From assembly GCF_004134865.1 (NCBI RefSeq), contig NZ_SDPO01000002.1, forward strand, positions 62,001 through 126,000: DNA of 64,000 nt, read 5' to 3'. This stretch comes from Agromyces fucosus. Its GTDB lineage: Bacteria; Actinomycetota; Actinomycetes; Actinomycetales; Microbacteriaceae. Below are positions 44,001 to 51,100 of the stretch, piece after piece (positions within the stretch are counted from its first letter, which is position 1; each line of letters opens with the position of its first letter). The position numbers and the translations under genes are program-made. The notes beneath the pieces were generated by a model, which was given only the letters and a program-made list of their open reading frames with translations, did not search any database and was not told where the DNA came from.

Positions 44001-44548
44001 CGGGCGCCCTCACCGAGATGCTCCTGCAGAGCCACGCCGGGGTCATCCACCTGCTCCCGGCACTGCCCGACGAGTGGAAGGCCAGCGGCTCGTTCACCGG
44101 CCTCCGCGCTCGCGGCGGCTACGAGGTCAGTGCCGAGTGGCAGAACGGCCAGGTCACGGCCTTCACCGTGACCGCCGACCGCGCACCCCATGCCGGCCCC
44201 GTCACCGTGCGGGTCAACGGCGAGGACCGCCAGGTCACGCCCGTCGATCCGACCCCGGACCCGACCCTGAACGTGCCCGTCGTCGCGAGCACACGGATCC
44301 TCAGCGGCAAGGTCGTCGTGGCGGTGAAGGCGACGAATAACGAGAGTGTTCCGATCACCGTCGCGTTCGCCTCGGCCTACGGCACGAAGTCCTTCGCCTC
44401 CGTGGCACCCGGCACGAACGCGGTGCACTCGTTCACCACGCGGAAGACCTCGATCCCCGCGGGAGCGGTCACCGCGACGGTCTCGACGCTCAGCGGCGCA
44501 CCGGTCACGGCGACGATCGAAGCGGGCTACGACGCGGCATCCCGCTGA
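41045..44548 (+). CDS. Exported GH95 alpha-L-fucosidase-like enzyme with two discoidin-like insertions
   Basis: A protein of 1167 aa with AGGAG before the ATG. The Tat-like signal is RRRVLQIGGVVVAAPLLG. The GH95 N-terminal domain starts at about 60 (WESQALPIGNGRLGGMIFAN), is interrupted from about 150 to 434 by two F5/8-type-C (discoidin)-like domains (each ending in YRFTF and IAEISLGG or IGEVAVVG), then resumes at RRGLDTAVGMHVTRF. The catalytic (alpha/alpha)6 domain shows NLQGLWNNSNQPPW, NINVQMNYW, 'APNGWSPEHG' with a likely acid Glu, and LDGNFGISG. Residues 1080-1167 are a beta module shared with the protein at 4.4 kb. It should release fucose or galactose residues from glycans outside the cell. 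Confidence 0.88.
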   Translation: MNFTFDPQRRRVLQIGGVVVAAPLLGDLFAARPAAAAQLTAFGTTVATRRAPIEVPELSAKSLWYGTPATNWESQALPIGNGRLGGMIFANPDEEVVQFNEQSLWGGVNNYDNALMGQPNGAYDTSVTGFGSYRDFGTLRFAFAAGPRVTSPGGPYNVSTASEDVDRTIDAKASTKWCIIAPPAQVLWQAELPTAATVTSYSFTSANDVPVRDPQEWTLSGSSDGTNWTALDARTGAPFETRGQTKQYTFTNATAYRFYRFTFVPKAGVSHFQIAEISLGGVSLSGGALAYVSSPSGAAAGTDVSSDLTRSVDGDPTTAWRVAEPGAGVQWQLDLPTGVAATSYVLTAASDAPEHDPGRWQLAGSRDGGVTWVALDSREPGAPFAARGEAKTYTFTNSTAYTSYRFTFATASAATPFAIGEVAVVGSSFDSRALRTVAEYRRGLDTAVGMHVTRFDTVAGRVVREAFASRAADVMVLRYTTDAESGMSGILSLASGQSVPSAAAGSGVGAQLSFSGVMANALKHSCTVRVVEADGTVTVEGNTLRVDGCGTLTLVLDARTDYKLSAADGWRGAAPEPGIVAAIDAAAARSYADLRAEHTAQVSELMNRATVNWGETDAAVQALPTSARLERYKTGGADPTLEQALYHYGRYLLLSSSRPGGLPANLQGLWNNSNQPPWASDYHTNINVQMNYWGAETTNLSESHSALVAFIEQVAVPSRIATRNAFGQNVRGWTARTSQSIFGGNAWEWNTIASAWYAQHVYEHWAFTQDSAYLEDVALPLITEICHFWEDELKELADGTLVAPNGWSPEHGPREDGVMHDQQIIWDLFQNYLDATATLSPQPAYRATIADLQSRLAPNKIGSWGQLQEWQTDRDDPNDLHRHTSHLFAVYPGRQITSETPELAAAALVSLKARNGERDGVPFTEATVSGDSRRSWTWPWRAALFARLGDGERARFMLRGLLRYSTLTNLFANHPPFQLDGNFGISGALTEMLLQSHAGVIHLLPALPDEWKASGSFTGLRARGGYEVSAEWQNGQVTAFTVTADRAPHAGPVTVRVNGEDRQVTPVDPTPDPTLNVPVVASTRILSGKVVVAVKATNNESVPITVAFASAYGTKSFASVAPGTNAVHSFTTRKTSIPAGAVTATVSTLSGAPVTATIEAGYDAASR

Positions 44549-44556
44549 GTTCCGCT

Positions 44557-44604
44557 CGCCGGCGCGGCATGACCGTCTTCCGAGACGGGCATGCCGCGCC
44601 GGCG
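44557..44604. terminator. Bidirectional terminator hairpin
   Basis: The arms 44557-44578 and 44583-44604 pair over 21 of 22 positions with a single A/G mismatch and a TCCG tetraloop. It sits between the convergent GH95 gene (ends 44548) and the HEXXH protein gene (ends 44632). Confidence 0.85.
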
Positions 44605-44631
44605 GGTGAGCGGCGGCCCCGCTTCAGTGCC

Positions 44632-45825
44632 TCAGCGGCACCCCTTCGACCGCTCGATGAGTTCGTCGGAGGGGCGGCCGTACAACCACTCGCCGTTGCC
44701 GTTGGGGTCGGTGTGCCCCATGCCGATCGCCCAGGCCACGGCCCACGGCTCGTTGTCATCGGCGTACTCGCCGACGAGGTCGTAGCACTTCGAGGTGATC
44801 GCATGCCCCACCTCGTGGGTGACGAGCGCGGCCATGACCGGGTCGCCCCACTGCTCGGCGATGCTGTTCGAGAGGGTGATCGTCGAGAGGCCGCCCTCCC
44901 AGGTGTCCCAGGTGGCGGTACCGCCGGCTGAGCCGTTGTCGCCGTAGCCGATGACGATCGGGGCCCAGTCGAACTCGAGCAGCACGCCGCCCGCGATCGA
45001 GCGGGCGTACGTCTCGACGGCGACGCGGCGGTCGTAGAGCGGGCCCGCCTTCTCCGCCTCTTCGGCGGCGTGAGTCGACTGCAGGGCGGCGGCTGCGGCG
45101 ACGTACGCGTCGATGCGCGCGGCGGCGTCGTATCCCCACGCGCTGCTCGCGAGCTGCTCGACGCTGTTGCGGAACTCGATGCGCTCGACGTTGCGCGCCG
45201 ATCCGTTCGCCCCCTCGACCGCGGCGGCGACCGGGGCGATCGCCTCGATGTACGCGTCGCCCGAGACGGTGACCGTCTCGTCGGCGACCGTCAGGTCGGC
45301 GGCGTAGGCGTCGGCATCGGCGGCCAGGTCGGTGAGCCGCCTCGTCTCCCCGTTCAGCAACTCGGAGGCGGCGTCGAGATCGGCGAACCAGACCGGGCGC
45401 GAGAGGGGCCTGTTCGGCTCGGCGAACTCCGTCTCGGGAGCTGCGGCCATGAGGGTGTCGAGTTCGCCGGCGGCTGTTGCCAGTGCCGACTTCGCTGCGG
45501 CGTCGACGAGGGGGTCGGGCGCGGCGAGCGCCGCTGCCGCGATCTCGGCGGAGGCGCCGGCATCCGCCTCGACGGCCGCTGCCGACTCGCCGGCCGCTGC
45601 GGCATCGGCGACTGCGGCGCGGTGGGCGACGACCGCCGCATCGAAGCGGAGGTTCGCGATCGCGGTCGCCGCGAGCACGGCGGCCGACAGCAGCAGGAAG
45701 ATCGCGACGCCGACCACGGTCCAGGCGGTGGCCGCGCGCGATCGGCGCGAGGGCGGGATGTCGCGCCCGGACGGGCTCGGGCCGATCGGGTCGAGCGTCG
45801 CGCTCGGGACGGATTCGAGGGTCAC
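44632..45825 (-). CDS. Membrane-anchored protein with HEXXH metalloprotease-like motif
   Basis: A protein of 397 aa from the GTG at 45825; GATACT lies six bases upstream (leaderless). A single membrane helix at about 33-57 (ATAWTVVGVAIFLLLSAAVL) is followed by an alanine-rich helical stalk of about 180 residues. The C-terminal extracytoplasmic domain contains THEVGHAITSK with HEXXH at 337-341, followed by EYADDNEPWAVAW, where Glu could be the third zinc ligand. Three or more cysteines remain near the end. It is a likely membrane-tethered zinc peptidase; I do not recognise the family. Confidence 0.75.
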   Translation of the reverse strand: MTLESVPSATLDPIGPSPSGRDIPPSRRSRAATAWTVVGVAIFLLLSAAVLAATAIANLRFDAAVVAHRAAVADAAAAGESAAAVEADAGASAEIAAAALAAPDPLVDAAAKSALATAAGELDTLMAAAPETEFAEPNRPLSRPVWFADLDAASELLNGETRRLTDLAADADAYAADLTVADETVTVSGDAYIEAIAPVAAAVEGANGSARNVERIEFRNSVEQLASSAWGYDAAARIDAYVAAAAALQSTHAAEEAEKAGPLYDRRVAVETYARSIAGGVLLEFDWAPIVIGYGDNGSAGGTATWDTWEGGLSTITLSNSIAEQWGDPVMAALVTHEVGHAITSKCYDLVGEYADDNEPWAVAWAIGMGHTDPNGNGEWLYGRPSDELIERSKGCR

Positions 45826-45895
45826 CCGTGAAGTATCCCCGCTCGCGGACGGTCGGGCAATCCGGAAGGGCGGGCACGCGCCACGAGTTGGACGC

Positions 45896-45925
45896 TTGAC
45901 TGGGACGAGCGACCCACAATACGCT
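45896..45925 (+). promoter_or_regulatory. Promoter of the exported metal-dependent hydrolase gene
   Basis: TTGACT (45896-45901) and TACGCT (45920-45925) are separated by 18 bp. An AAGGAGG ribosome site follows before the ATG at 45951. Confidence 0.6.
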
Positions 45926-45950
45926 GCCTCCAACGAGCAAGGAGGCTCAG

Positions 45951-48086
45951 ATGGCGATCGATCATGCACGCCCGAACCGTGTCCGTTCCGAACGCACCAC
46001 CGAGCAGGGAAAGCGCAGGTGGCGACCCAGAACCCTGGCCCTCGCCCTCGCAGCTGCACTCGCGACATCCGTACTGGCGGCACTTCCCGCCGCAGTGAGC
46101 ACCACCCCCGCCGAGGCCGCACCCGGCGACTGGTGGGAGGCCCCGAACCGACCCGCCGAAGACGTCGAGCTGAACGTCACCGGTGCACCCTTCACCGGCA
46201 CCACCGAGAACGGCGAGGTGCGGGGCTTCATCGACTCGCACACCCACCTGAACTCGAACGAGGGCTTCGGCGGGCGCATGATCTGCGGCGCGCCGTTCTC
46301 GCCCGCGGGTGTGGCGGACGCCCTCAAGGACTGCCCCGACCACTACCCCGACGGGAGCGCCGCGCTCTTCGAGAACCTCGTCAGCGGCGACGCCGACGGC
46401 AAGCACGACCCCGTCGGCTGGCCCACCTTCACGGACTGGCCGAAGACGACCTCGATGAGCCACCAGGCCTCGTACTACGCCTGGGTCGAACGCTCCTGGC
46501 GCGGCGGGCAGCGCATCCTCGTCAACGACCTCGTCACGAACGGCGTGATCTGCTCGCTGCCGATCATGCCGAAGGACCGCTCGTGCGACGAGATGACCGC
46601 GATCCGGCTCGAGGCCCAGAAGGCTCGCGAGATGGAGGCGTACATCGACGAGATCTACGGCGGCCCCGGCAAGGGGTTCTTCCGCATCGTCACGACGCCG
46701 GCCGACGCACGAGCGGTGATCGAACAGGGCAAGCTCGCCGTCGTGCTCGGCGTCGAGATGTCGGAGCCGTTCGGCTGCAAGATGATCCTCGACGTCGCGC
46801 AGTGCTCGACGGCCGACATCGACCGCGGACTCGACGAGTTCGAGCAGCTCGGCATCTCGAGCATGTTCCTCTGCCACAAGTTCGACAACGCCCTCTGCGG
46901 CGTGCGCTTCGACACCGGCACGCAGGGCACGATCATCAACGTCGGCCAGTTCTACTCGACCGGCACCTTCTGGCAGACCGAGACCTGCCCCACCGCGCGC
47001 CACGACAACCCGATCGGCGACGCGACCGTGCCCGAGTTCGAGGAGCAGCTGCCGCCCGGCGTCGAGGTGCCCGAGTACTCGGCGGGCAAGAACTGCAACA
47101 CGCGTGGTCTCACCTCCCTCGGCGCCTACGCGCTCAAGGCGATGATGGCCCGCAACATGATGGTCGAGCTCGATCACATGAGCGTGAAGGCGGCCGAACG
47201 CTCCCTCGACCTGCTCGAGGCCCAGGGCTACCCGGGCGTGCTGTCGAGCCACAGCTGGATGGACTCCGGCTGGACCGAGCGGCTCTACCGCCTCGGCGGG
47301 TTCAAGACGGGCTACCCGCACGACGCCGCCGGCTTCATCGGCGAATGGCAGGAGGGCAGCGCGCTCCGCGCCCAGTACGACAAGGGCTACGGGTTCGGGC
47401 TCGACTTCAACGGCGTCGGCAGCCACCCCGCGGCCGACAGCGCGCCGGTCGACATCACGTACCCGTTCACGAGCGCCGACGGCGGCACGACCATCGACCG
47501 GCAGGTCAGCGGCGAGCGCACCTTCGACATCAACGTCGACGGGTTCGTGCACTCCGGCCTGGCGCCCGACTACCTCGAGCTGCTGCGGCAGTCGGGGGGC
47601 GGCGACGCGATCGTCTCCGACCTCATGCGCGGTGCCGAGTCGTATCTGCAGACGTGGGAGGCGACGCGCGACTACACGAGTGCGTCGAACCTCGCGACGG
47701 GCAAGCCTGCGTCGGCGAGTTCGAGCGAGTGGAACCCGTTCACGAGCTACGCCCCCGGGCGCGCCGTCGACGGCAAGGCCAACACCCGCTGGGCGAGCGG
47801 CAACTGGGGCGTCAACCCGCAGTGGTTGCGCGTCGACCTCGGCGCAGCCGAACCGGTCAGCCGGGTCGTCGTCGAGTGGGAGTCGGCGGCGGCGAAGGCC
47901 TACGAGGTCCAGGTGTCGACCGACGGCCAGACCTGGACCACGGTCTCGTCGGTCACGAACGGCAACGGCGGCCTCGACACGGCGTCGTTCGCGCCGACGA
48001 GCGCCCGGTACGTGCGCGTGCTCTGCACGGTGCGGACGACCGAGTACGGCTACTCGATCAAGGAGATGGGCGTCTACTCGAACTGA
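45951..48086 (+). CDS. Exported metal-dependent hydrolase with C-terminal discoidin domain
   Basis: A protein of 711 aa. The signal peptide is long (charged to about 27, hydrophobic TLALALAAALATSVLAALPAA, cleavage near AEA-A). GFIDSHTHLNSN is an amidohydrolase-type metal motif, with further histidines in FLCHKFDN, VELDHMSVKA and LSSHSWMDSG, resembling membrane-dipeptidase (M19)/PHP-like barrels. Residues from about 580 to the end form an F5/8-type-C domain (NLATGKPASASSSEWNPFTS to YSIKEMGVYS), a common carbohydrate-binding module. Multiple cysteines (MICGAPF, ALKDCPDH, FGCKM) suggest disulfides outside the cell. The substrate is unknown. Confidence 0.82.
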   Translation: MAIDHARPNRVRSERTTEQGKRRWRPRTLALALAAALATSVLAALPAAVSTTPAEAAPGDWWEAPNRPAEDVELNVTGAPFTGTTENGEVRGFIDSHTHLNSNEGFGGRMICGAPFSPAGVADALKDCPDHYPDGSAALFENLVSGDADGKHDPVGWPTFTDWPKTTSMSHQASYYAWVERSWRGGQRILVNDLVTNGVICSLPIMPKDRSCDEMTAIRLEAQKAREMEAYIDEIYGGPGKGFFRIVTTPADARAVIEQGKLAVVLGVEMSEPFGCKMILDVAQCSTADIDRGLDEFEQLGISSMFLCHKFDNALCGVRFDTGTQGTIINVGQFYSTGTFWQTETCPTARHDNPIGDATVPEFEEQLPPGVEVPEYSAGKNCNTRGLTSLGAYALKAMMARNMMVELDHMSVKAAERSLDLLEAQGYPGVLSSHSWMDSGWTERLYRLGGFKTGYPHDAAGFIGEWQEGSALRAQYDKGYGFGLDFNGVGSHPAADSAPVDITYPFTSADGGTTIDRQVSGERTFDINVDGFVHSGLAPDYLELLRQSGGGDAIVSDLMRGAESYLQTWEATRDYTSASNLATGKPASASSSEWNPFTSYAPGRAVDGKANTRWASGNWGVNPQWLRVDLGAAEPVSRVVVEWESAAAKAYEVQVSTDGQTWTTVSSVTNGNGGLDTASFAPTSARYVRVLCTVRTTEYGYSIKEMGVYSN

Positions 48087-48107
48087 GCCCTGAATCGAGA
48101 GACGACA

Positions 48108-48145
48108 CGAGCGGATGCCGCGGCGCGAGCCGCGGCATCCGCTCG
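48108..48145. terminator. Bidirectional terminator built from the GCGGATGCCGC word
   Basis: A 17-bp perfect stem (48108-48124 with 48129-48145) with a GCGA loop lies between convergent genes ending at 48086 and 48148. The central 14 bp of each arm and the loop are identical to those of the terminator at 38707-38750. Confidence 0.88.
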
Positions 48146-48147
48146 AC

Positions 48148-49137
48148 TCACATCGTGGTGCCAACGAGCGCCTCGCCCAGCGGGGTGCGCACATGCAGCA
48201 CCCGGGCGCCCTGACGCTCGCTCGCGATGAGGCCGCTCTCGCGGAGCACGGTGAGGTGGTGGGATGCGGTCGAGAGGGCGAGGCCGCTGTGGGCTGCGAC
48301 CTGGGTCGTGGTTCGCGGGTCGTGCGCCGCGAGCAGGATCTCGGCCCGGGCCGGGCTGATGAGCGCGCCGAGCGATCGCGAGGCGGCCGCCGGGTCCTTC
48401 GCCCACGTCGCCGTCACGCCCTGCGCCGGGTAGAAGATCGTCGGCTGCGCGGGCGGCTCGGTGAGCACGGCGCAGCCGAGGCCGCCCATCACCGACGGCA
48501 CGAGCACGAGCCCGCTCCCCCGGCAGTCGACGAGCTCGCGGTGCCGGCTCATGCGCACCCGCACGACATCGCCCTGCCAGGCGACCGACTCGTGCAGGCC
48601 GGCGACCATCGTGGCGATGCCGTCGGTCGTCATCCGCCGCGCGCGCACGGCGATGTCGGCGCGCAGCAGTCGCTCGAGCTGCGGCCAGACGGGTGCGAGC
48701 ACGGCCTGCCACACCTCGTTCCACGCGTCGGCGATCATGGCCCGCGCGTGCAGCGGCCGCTCGATCATGCGGGCGATGGCCTCATGGCGCGCTCCGGTCG
48801 ATCGGGCGAGCATCTTCGTGAGATCGGCGCGCAGCAGCTCGGGGCGTACGTCCGCGAGTCGCTCGGCCTCGTCGGCCGGCGTCAGGTCCCAGCTCGGCGT
48901 CGCGGTGAGGAAGTCGGGGAAGTACCCGGCCTCGCCGATGATCACCGCCAGAAGCTCGAACGCGTCGGGCGGCACGGCGGCGCGGACGCTCCGCAGCCAG
49001 CCCCACTGCAGCGGCTGATCCTCGGGGCGCTGCAGCACCCGCATCGCGTGACTCAGCTCGTGCCCCGGCGAGACCCCGAAGCGGATCGCCGAGATGTCGT
49101 CGGGTGCCAGTTGGAAGTCCACGAACATTCGATCCAC
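48148..49137 (-). CDS. ArsR-type winged-helix regulator with long N-terminal domain
   Basis: A protein of 329 aa. The ArsR helix-turn-helix is at the C-terminus (LGALISPARAEILLAAHDPR, then VAAHSGLALSTASHHLTVLRESGLI), preceded by a 240-residue domain of the DUF5937 type found in actinobacterial regulators. TAGCAT lies six bases before the GTG at 49137, so leaderless initiation is likely; an ATG three codons in is the alternative. It is divergent from a small cupin protein. The ligand and target are unknown. Confidence 0.87.
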   Translation of the reverse strand: MDRMFVDFQLAPDDISAIRFGVSPGHELSHAMRVLQRPEDQPLQWGWLRSVRAAVPPDAFELLAVIIGEAGYFPDFLTATPSWDLTPADEAERLADVRPELLRADLTKMLARSTGARHEAIARMIERPLHARAMIADAWNEVWQAVLAPVWPQLERLLRADIAVRARRMTTDGIATMVAGLHESVAWQGDVVRVRMSRHRELVDCRGSGLVLVPSVMGGLGCAVLTEPPAQPTIFYPAQGVTATWAKDPAAASRSLGALISPARAEILLAAHDPRTTTQVAAHSGLALSTASHHLTVLRESGLIASERQGARVLHVRTPLGEALVGTTM

Positions 49138-49220
49138 ATCGAAATGCTACCGAGGCGGATGCCGCGGGCGGAGCCTGTTCTCATCGGTTCCACCCAACCC
49201 CATCCCGAGAGGACGAGACC

Positions 49221-49619
49221 ATGACCACGACTTCGACCGCCACGAGTTCGATCAGTGCGGAATCGACCACCACCCCGGCGATCCCGCCGATCGTGCCCGC
49301 CGACGCCGTGCGTCTCGGCTCGGGCCGCACCCTCCGCTTCGAAGGCCGCGACCATGGAGCCGCCGTCTCGTACTTCCTCGTCGACAACGAGCCGGGGCAG
49401 GGCCCCGACCTGCACCGCCACCCCTACCCCGAGACCTGGATCGTGCTCGAGGGAGAGGTGCGCATCACGATCGGCGAGCAGGAGTTCGTCGCGACGGCGG
49501 GCGACACGGCCACCGCACCAGCGGACACCTGGCACCGCTTCGTCGCGATCGGCACGAGCCGGCTGCGGATGGTCTGCATCCACGCCTCCGACGTCATCGT
49601 GCAGGAGTTCGCCGAGTGA
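49221..49619 (+). CDS. Cupin-domain protein
   Basis: A protein of 132 aa with GAGAGGACG before the ATG. The cupin barrel shows motif 1 as PDLHRHPYPETWIVLEGEV (metal-binding His, His, Glu) and motif 2 as AGDTATAPADTWHRFVAIG with His. The first 35 residues are a Ser/Thr-rich extension. It is a small cytoplasmic beta-barrel, enzyme or sensor, divergent from the ArsR-type regulator, which may control it. Confidence 0.85.
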   Translation: MTTTSTATSSISAESTTTPAIPPIVPADAVRLGSGRTLRFEGRDHGAAVSYFLVDNEPGQGPDLHRHPYPETWIVLEGEVRITIGEQEFVATAGDTATAPADTWHRFVAIGTSRLRMVCIHASDVIVQEFAE

Positions 49620-49697
49620 CACCGTCGCAGATGCCCATGCAGACGCCCGTGCAGACGCCCGTGCCGACGCCGGCGTCGCTGCGCCCGCGCCCCGGCG

Positions 49698-50489
49698 TCA
49701 GTGCGCGCGCCAGTACCCGCAGAACGTGACGTCGCCCTTCGGCACCCCGCGCTCGCCCACGAGATGCCGCCGTGCACCGGTCGCGAGCTTCGACTCCCCC
49801 GCGGCGAAGGCGTATACGGAGCCGCCGAAGTCGGGCAACTGCCGGAGGTGGCCGAGTGCCGCCGCGCCGGGGACCTCGCCCGGCCGCCGAACGATCCAGT
49901 GCACGTCGACGCCGTCGGGCGCCTCGACGTGCTGCCGGTCATCGATGTCGGCGAGCTCGATGAGCGCATCGCCGCGGGCGTCGCGCGGCAGGTCGCGCAG
50001 GATGCCGAGGACCGCGGGCATCGCGCTCTCGTCGCCGACCAGCAGTGTGCGCTCGGCCTCGACCGGCCGGTAGCCGCAGCCCTGGTCGATGAGGGCGACG
50101 GATGACCCGACGGGCAGGCTCTCGGCCCAGGGTCCGGCGATGCCGCCGTCGCCGTGCACGACGAAGTCGATGTCGAGTTCGAGCGCATCGGATCGGAACT
50201 CGCGCACGGTGTAGTTCCGGATCACGGGCCGGGTCGACCGCGGCAGCGTGAGGTAGCGCAGGTAGCCCGCCATGTCGTACGTGCCCGAGAGGTTGTCGAA
50301 CCTCGTGTCGTCGGCGACGGGAACCGCGAGGCGGAACCACTGGTCGAACCCGAGGTGGCGCCACCCGGCGAGCTCGTCGCCGGCCACGGTCAGCCGCACG
50401 AAGTGCGGTGAGATGCGCGTGGCGCGCGCGACCTCCACTTCGACGACGCCGGTCGTCGCGTGCGTGATCTCGATGTTGCTGATCGCCAC
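49698..50489 (-). CDS. Siderophore-interacting protein (ferric-siderophore reductase, ViuB-like)
   Basis: A protein of 263 aa from a GTG with TCTGGAGG upstream. The FAD-binding domain contains RPVIRNYTVREF (RxYT motif), and the C-terminal SIP domain contains LLVGDESAMPAVLGIL and 'DVTFCGYWRAH' at the end. These enzymes reduce Fe(III)-siderophores to release iron in the cytoplasm. The promoter carries a strong DtxR/IdeR box, so it is expected to be induced under iron limitation. No siderophore transporter is adjacent. Confidence 0.92.
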   Translation of the reverse strand: MAISNIEITHATTGVVEVEVARATRISPHFVRLTVAGDELAGWRHLGFDQWFRLAVPVADDTRFDNLSGTYDMAGYLRYLTLPRSTRPVIRNYTVREFRSDALELDIDFVVHGDGGIAGPWAESLPVGSSVALIDQGCGYRPVEAERTLLVGDESAMPAVLGILRDLPRDARGDALIELADIDDRQHVEAPDGVDVHWIVRRPGEVPGAAALGHLRQLPDFGGSVYAFAAGESKLATGARRHLVGERGVPKGDVTFCGYWRAH

Positions 50490-50502
50490 CAGGCCTCCAG
50501 AG

Positions 50503-50521
50503 TTAGGTAATGCTTACCTTA
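50503..50521 (-). promoter_or_regulatory. DtxR/IdeR iron box
   Basis: TTAGGTAATGCTTACCTTA matches the 19-bp iron-box consensus TTAGGTTAGGCTAACCTAA at 15 positions and is largely palindromic (AGGTAA...TTACCT). It lies 14 bp upstream of the siderophore-interacting protein start, where repressor would block its promoter. Confidence 0.85.
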
Positions 50522-50584
50522 GCTGAGGGCGATCGCGCGCACCACGACGAAGACCGGAACCGCGTGCGCCTGAGACAATCGCAT

Positions 50585-51100
50585 ATGGGCATTCGCATCG
50601 TCGTCATGGGCGTCTCCGCGGCCGGAAAGTCGACCGTGGGCCGGTTGCTCGCCGATCGACTCGGCTTGCCCTTCCGCGATGCCGATGACCTGCACCCGGC
50701 CTCGAACGTGGCGAAGATGGCCGCCGGCGCCCCGCTCGACGACGCCGACCGCGGACCCTGGCTCCACGCGGTGGGCGCCGAGCTCGAGGCGGCCCCGGGC
50801 ATCGTGCTGGCCTGCTCGGCGCTGAAGCGCTCCTACCGCGATCGGCTGCGCGCAGCAGCACCGTCCGTCGTGTTCGTGCTCCTGCACGGGTCGGTCGAAC
50901 TGCTCAGCGCGAGAGCGGCCGCGCGGACGGAGCACTTCATGCCGCCGAGCCTGCTCGCCTCGCAGCTCGCCGTGCTCGAGCCGCTCGCAGCCGAGGAGAC
51001 CGGCATCACGGTCGACGTCGCCGGCACGCCGACCGAGATCGTCGATCGCGCCATCGCAGGACTCGCTCCGTTCCTCGGCGCGGTCACACCCCGATCGTGA
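50585..51100 (+). CDS. gntK: Gluconokinase
   Basis: A protein of 171 aa. The P-loop is MGVSAAGKSTVG; DADDLHPASNVAKMAAGAPLDDADR covers the gluconate-binding region; LACSALKRSYRDRLR follows. These are the GntK signatures. It phosphorylates gluconate to 6-phosphogluconate. GACAAT (50574-50579) lies five bases before the ATG, indicating a nearly leaderless mRNA. Its 3' end overlaps the convergent dioxygenase gene by 17 bp. No gluconate permease is adjacent. Confidence 0.9.
   Translation: MGIRIVVMGVSAAGKSTVGRLLADRLGLPFRDADDLHPASNVAKMAAGAPLDDADRGPWLHAVGAELEAAPGIVLACSALKRSYRDRLRAAAPSVVFVLLHGSVELLSARAAARTEHFMPPSLLASQLAVLEPLAAEETGITVDVAGTPTEIVDRAIAGLAPFLGAVTPRS

Noticed and set aside
45822..48194. 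A 790-residue open frame on the minus strand opposite the exported hydrolase.
   Set aside because: It is antisense to a gene with a clear signal peptide, metal motif and discoidin domain; the composition is typical of a high-GC shadow.
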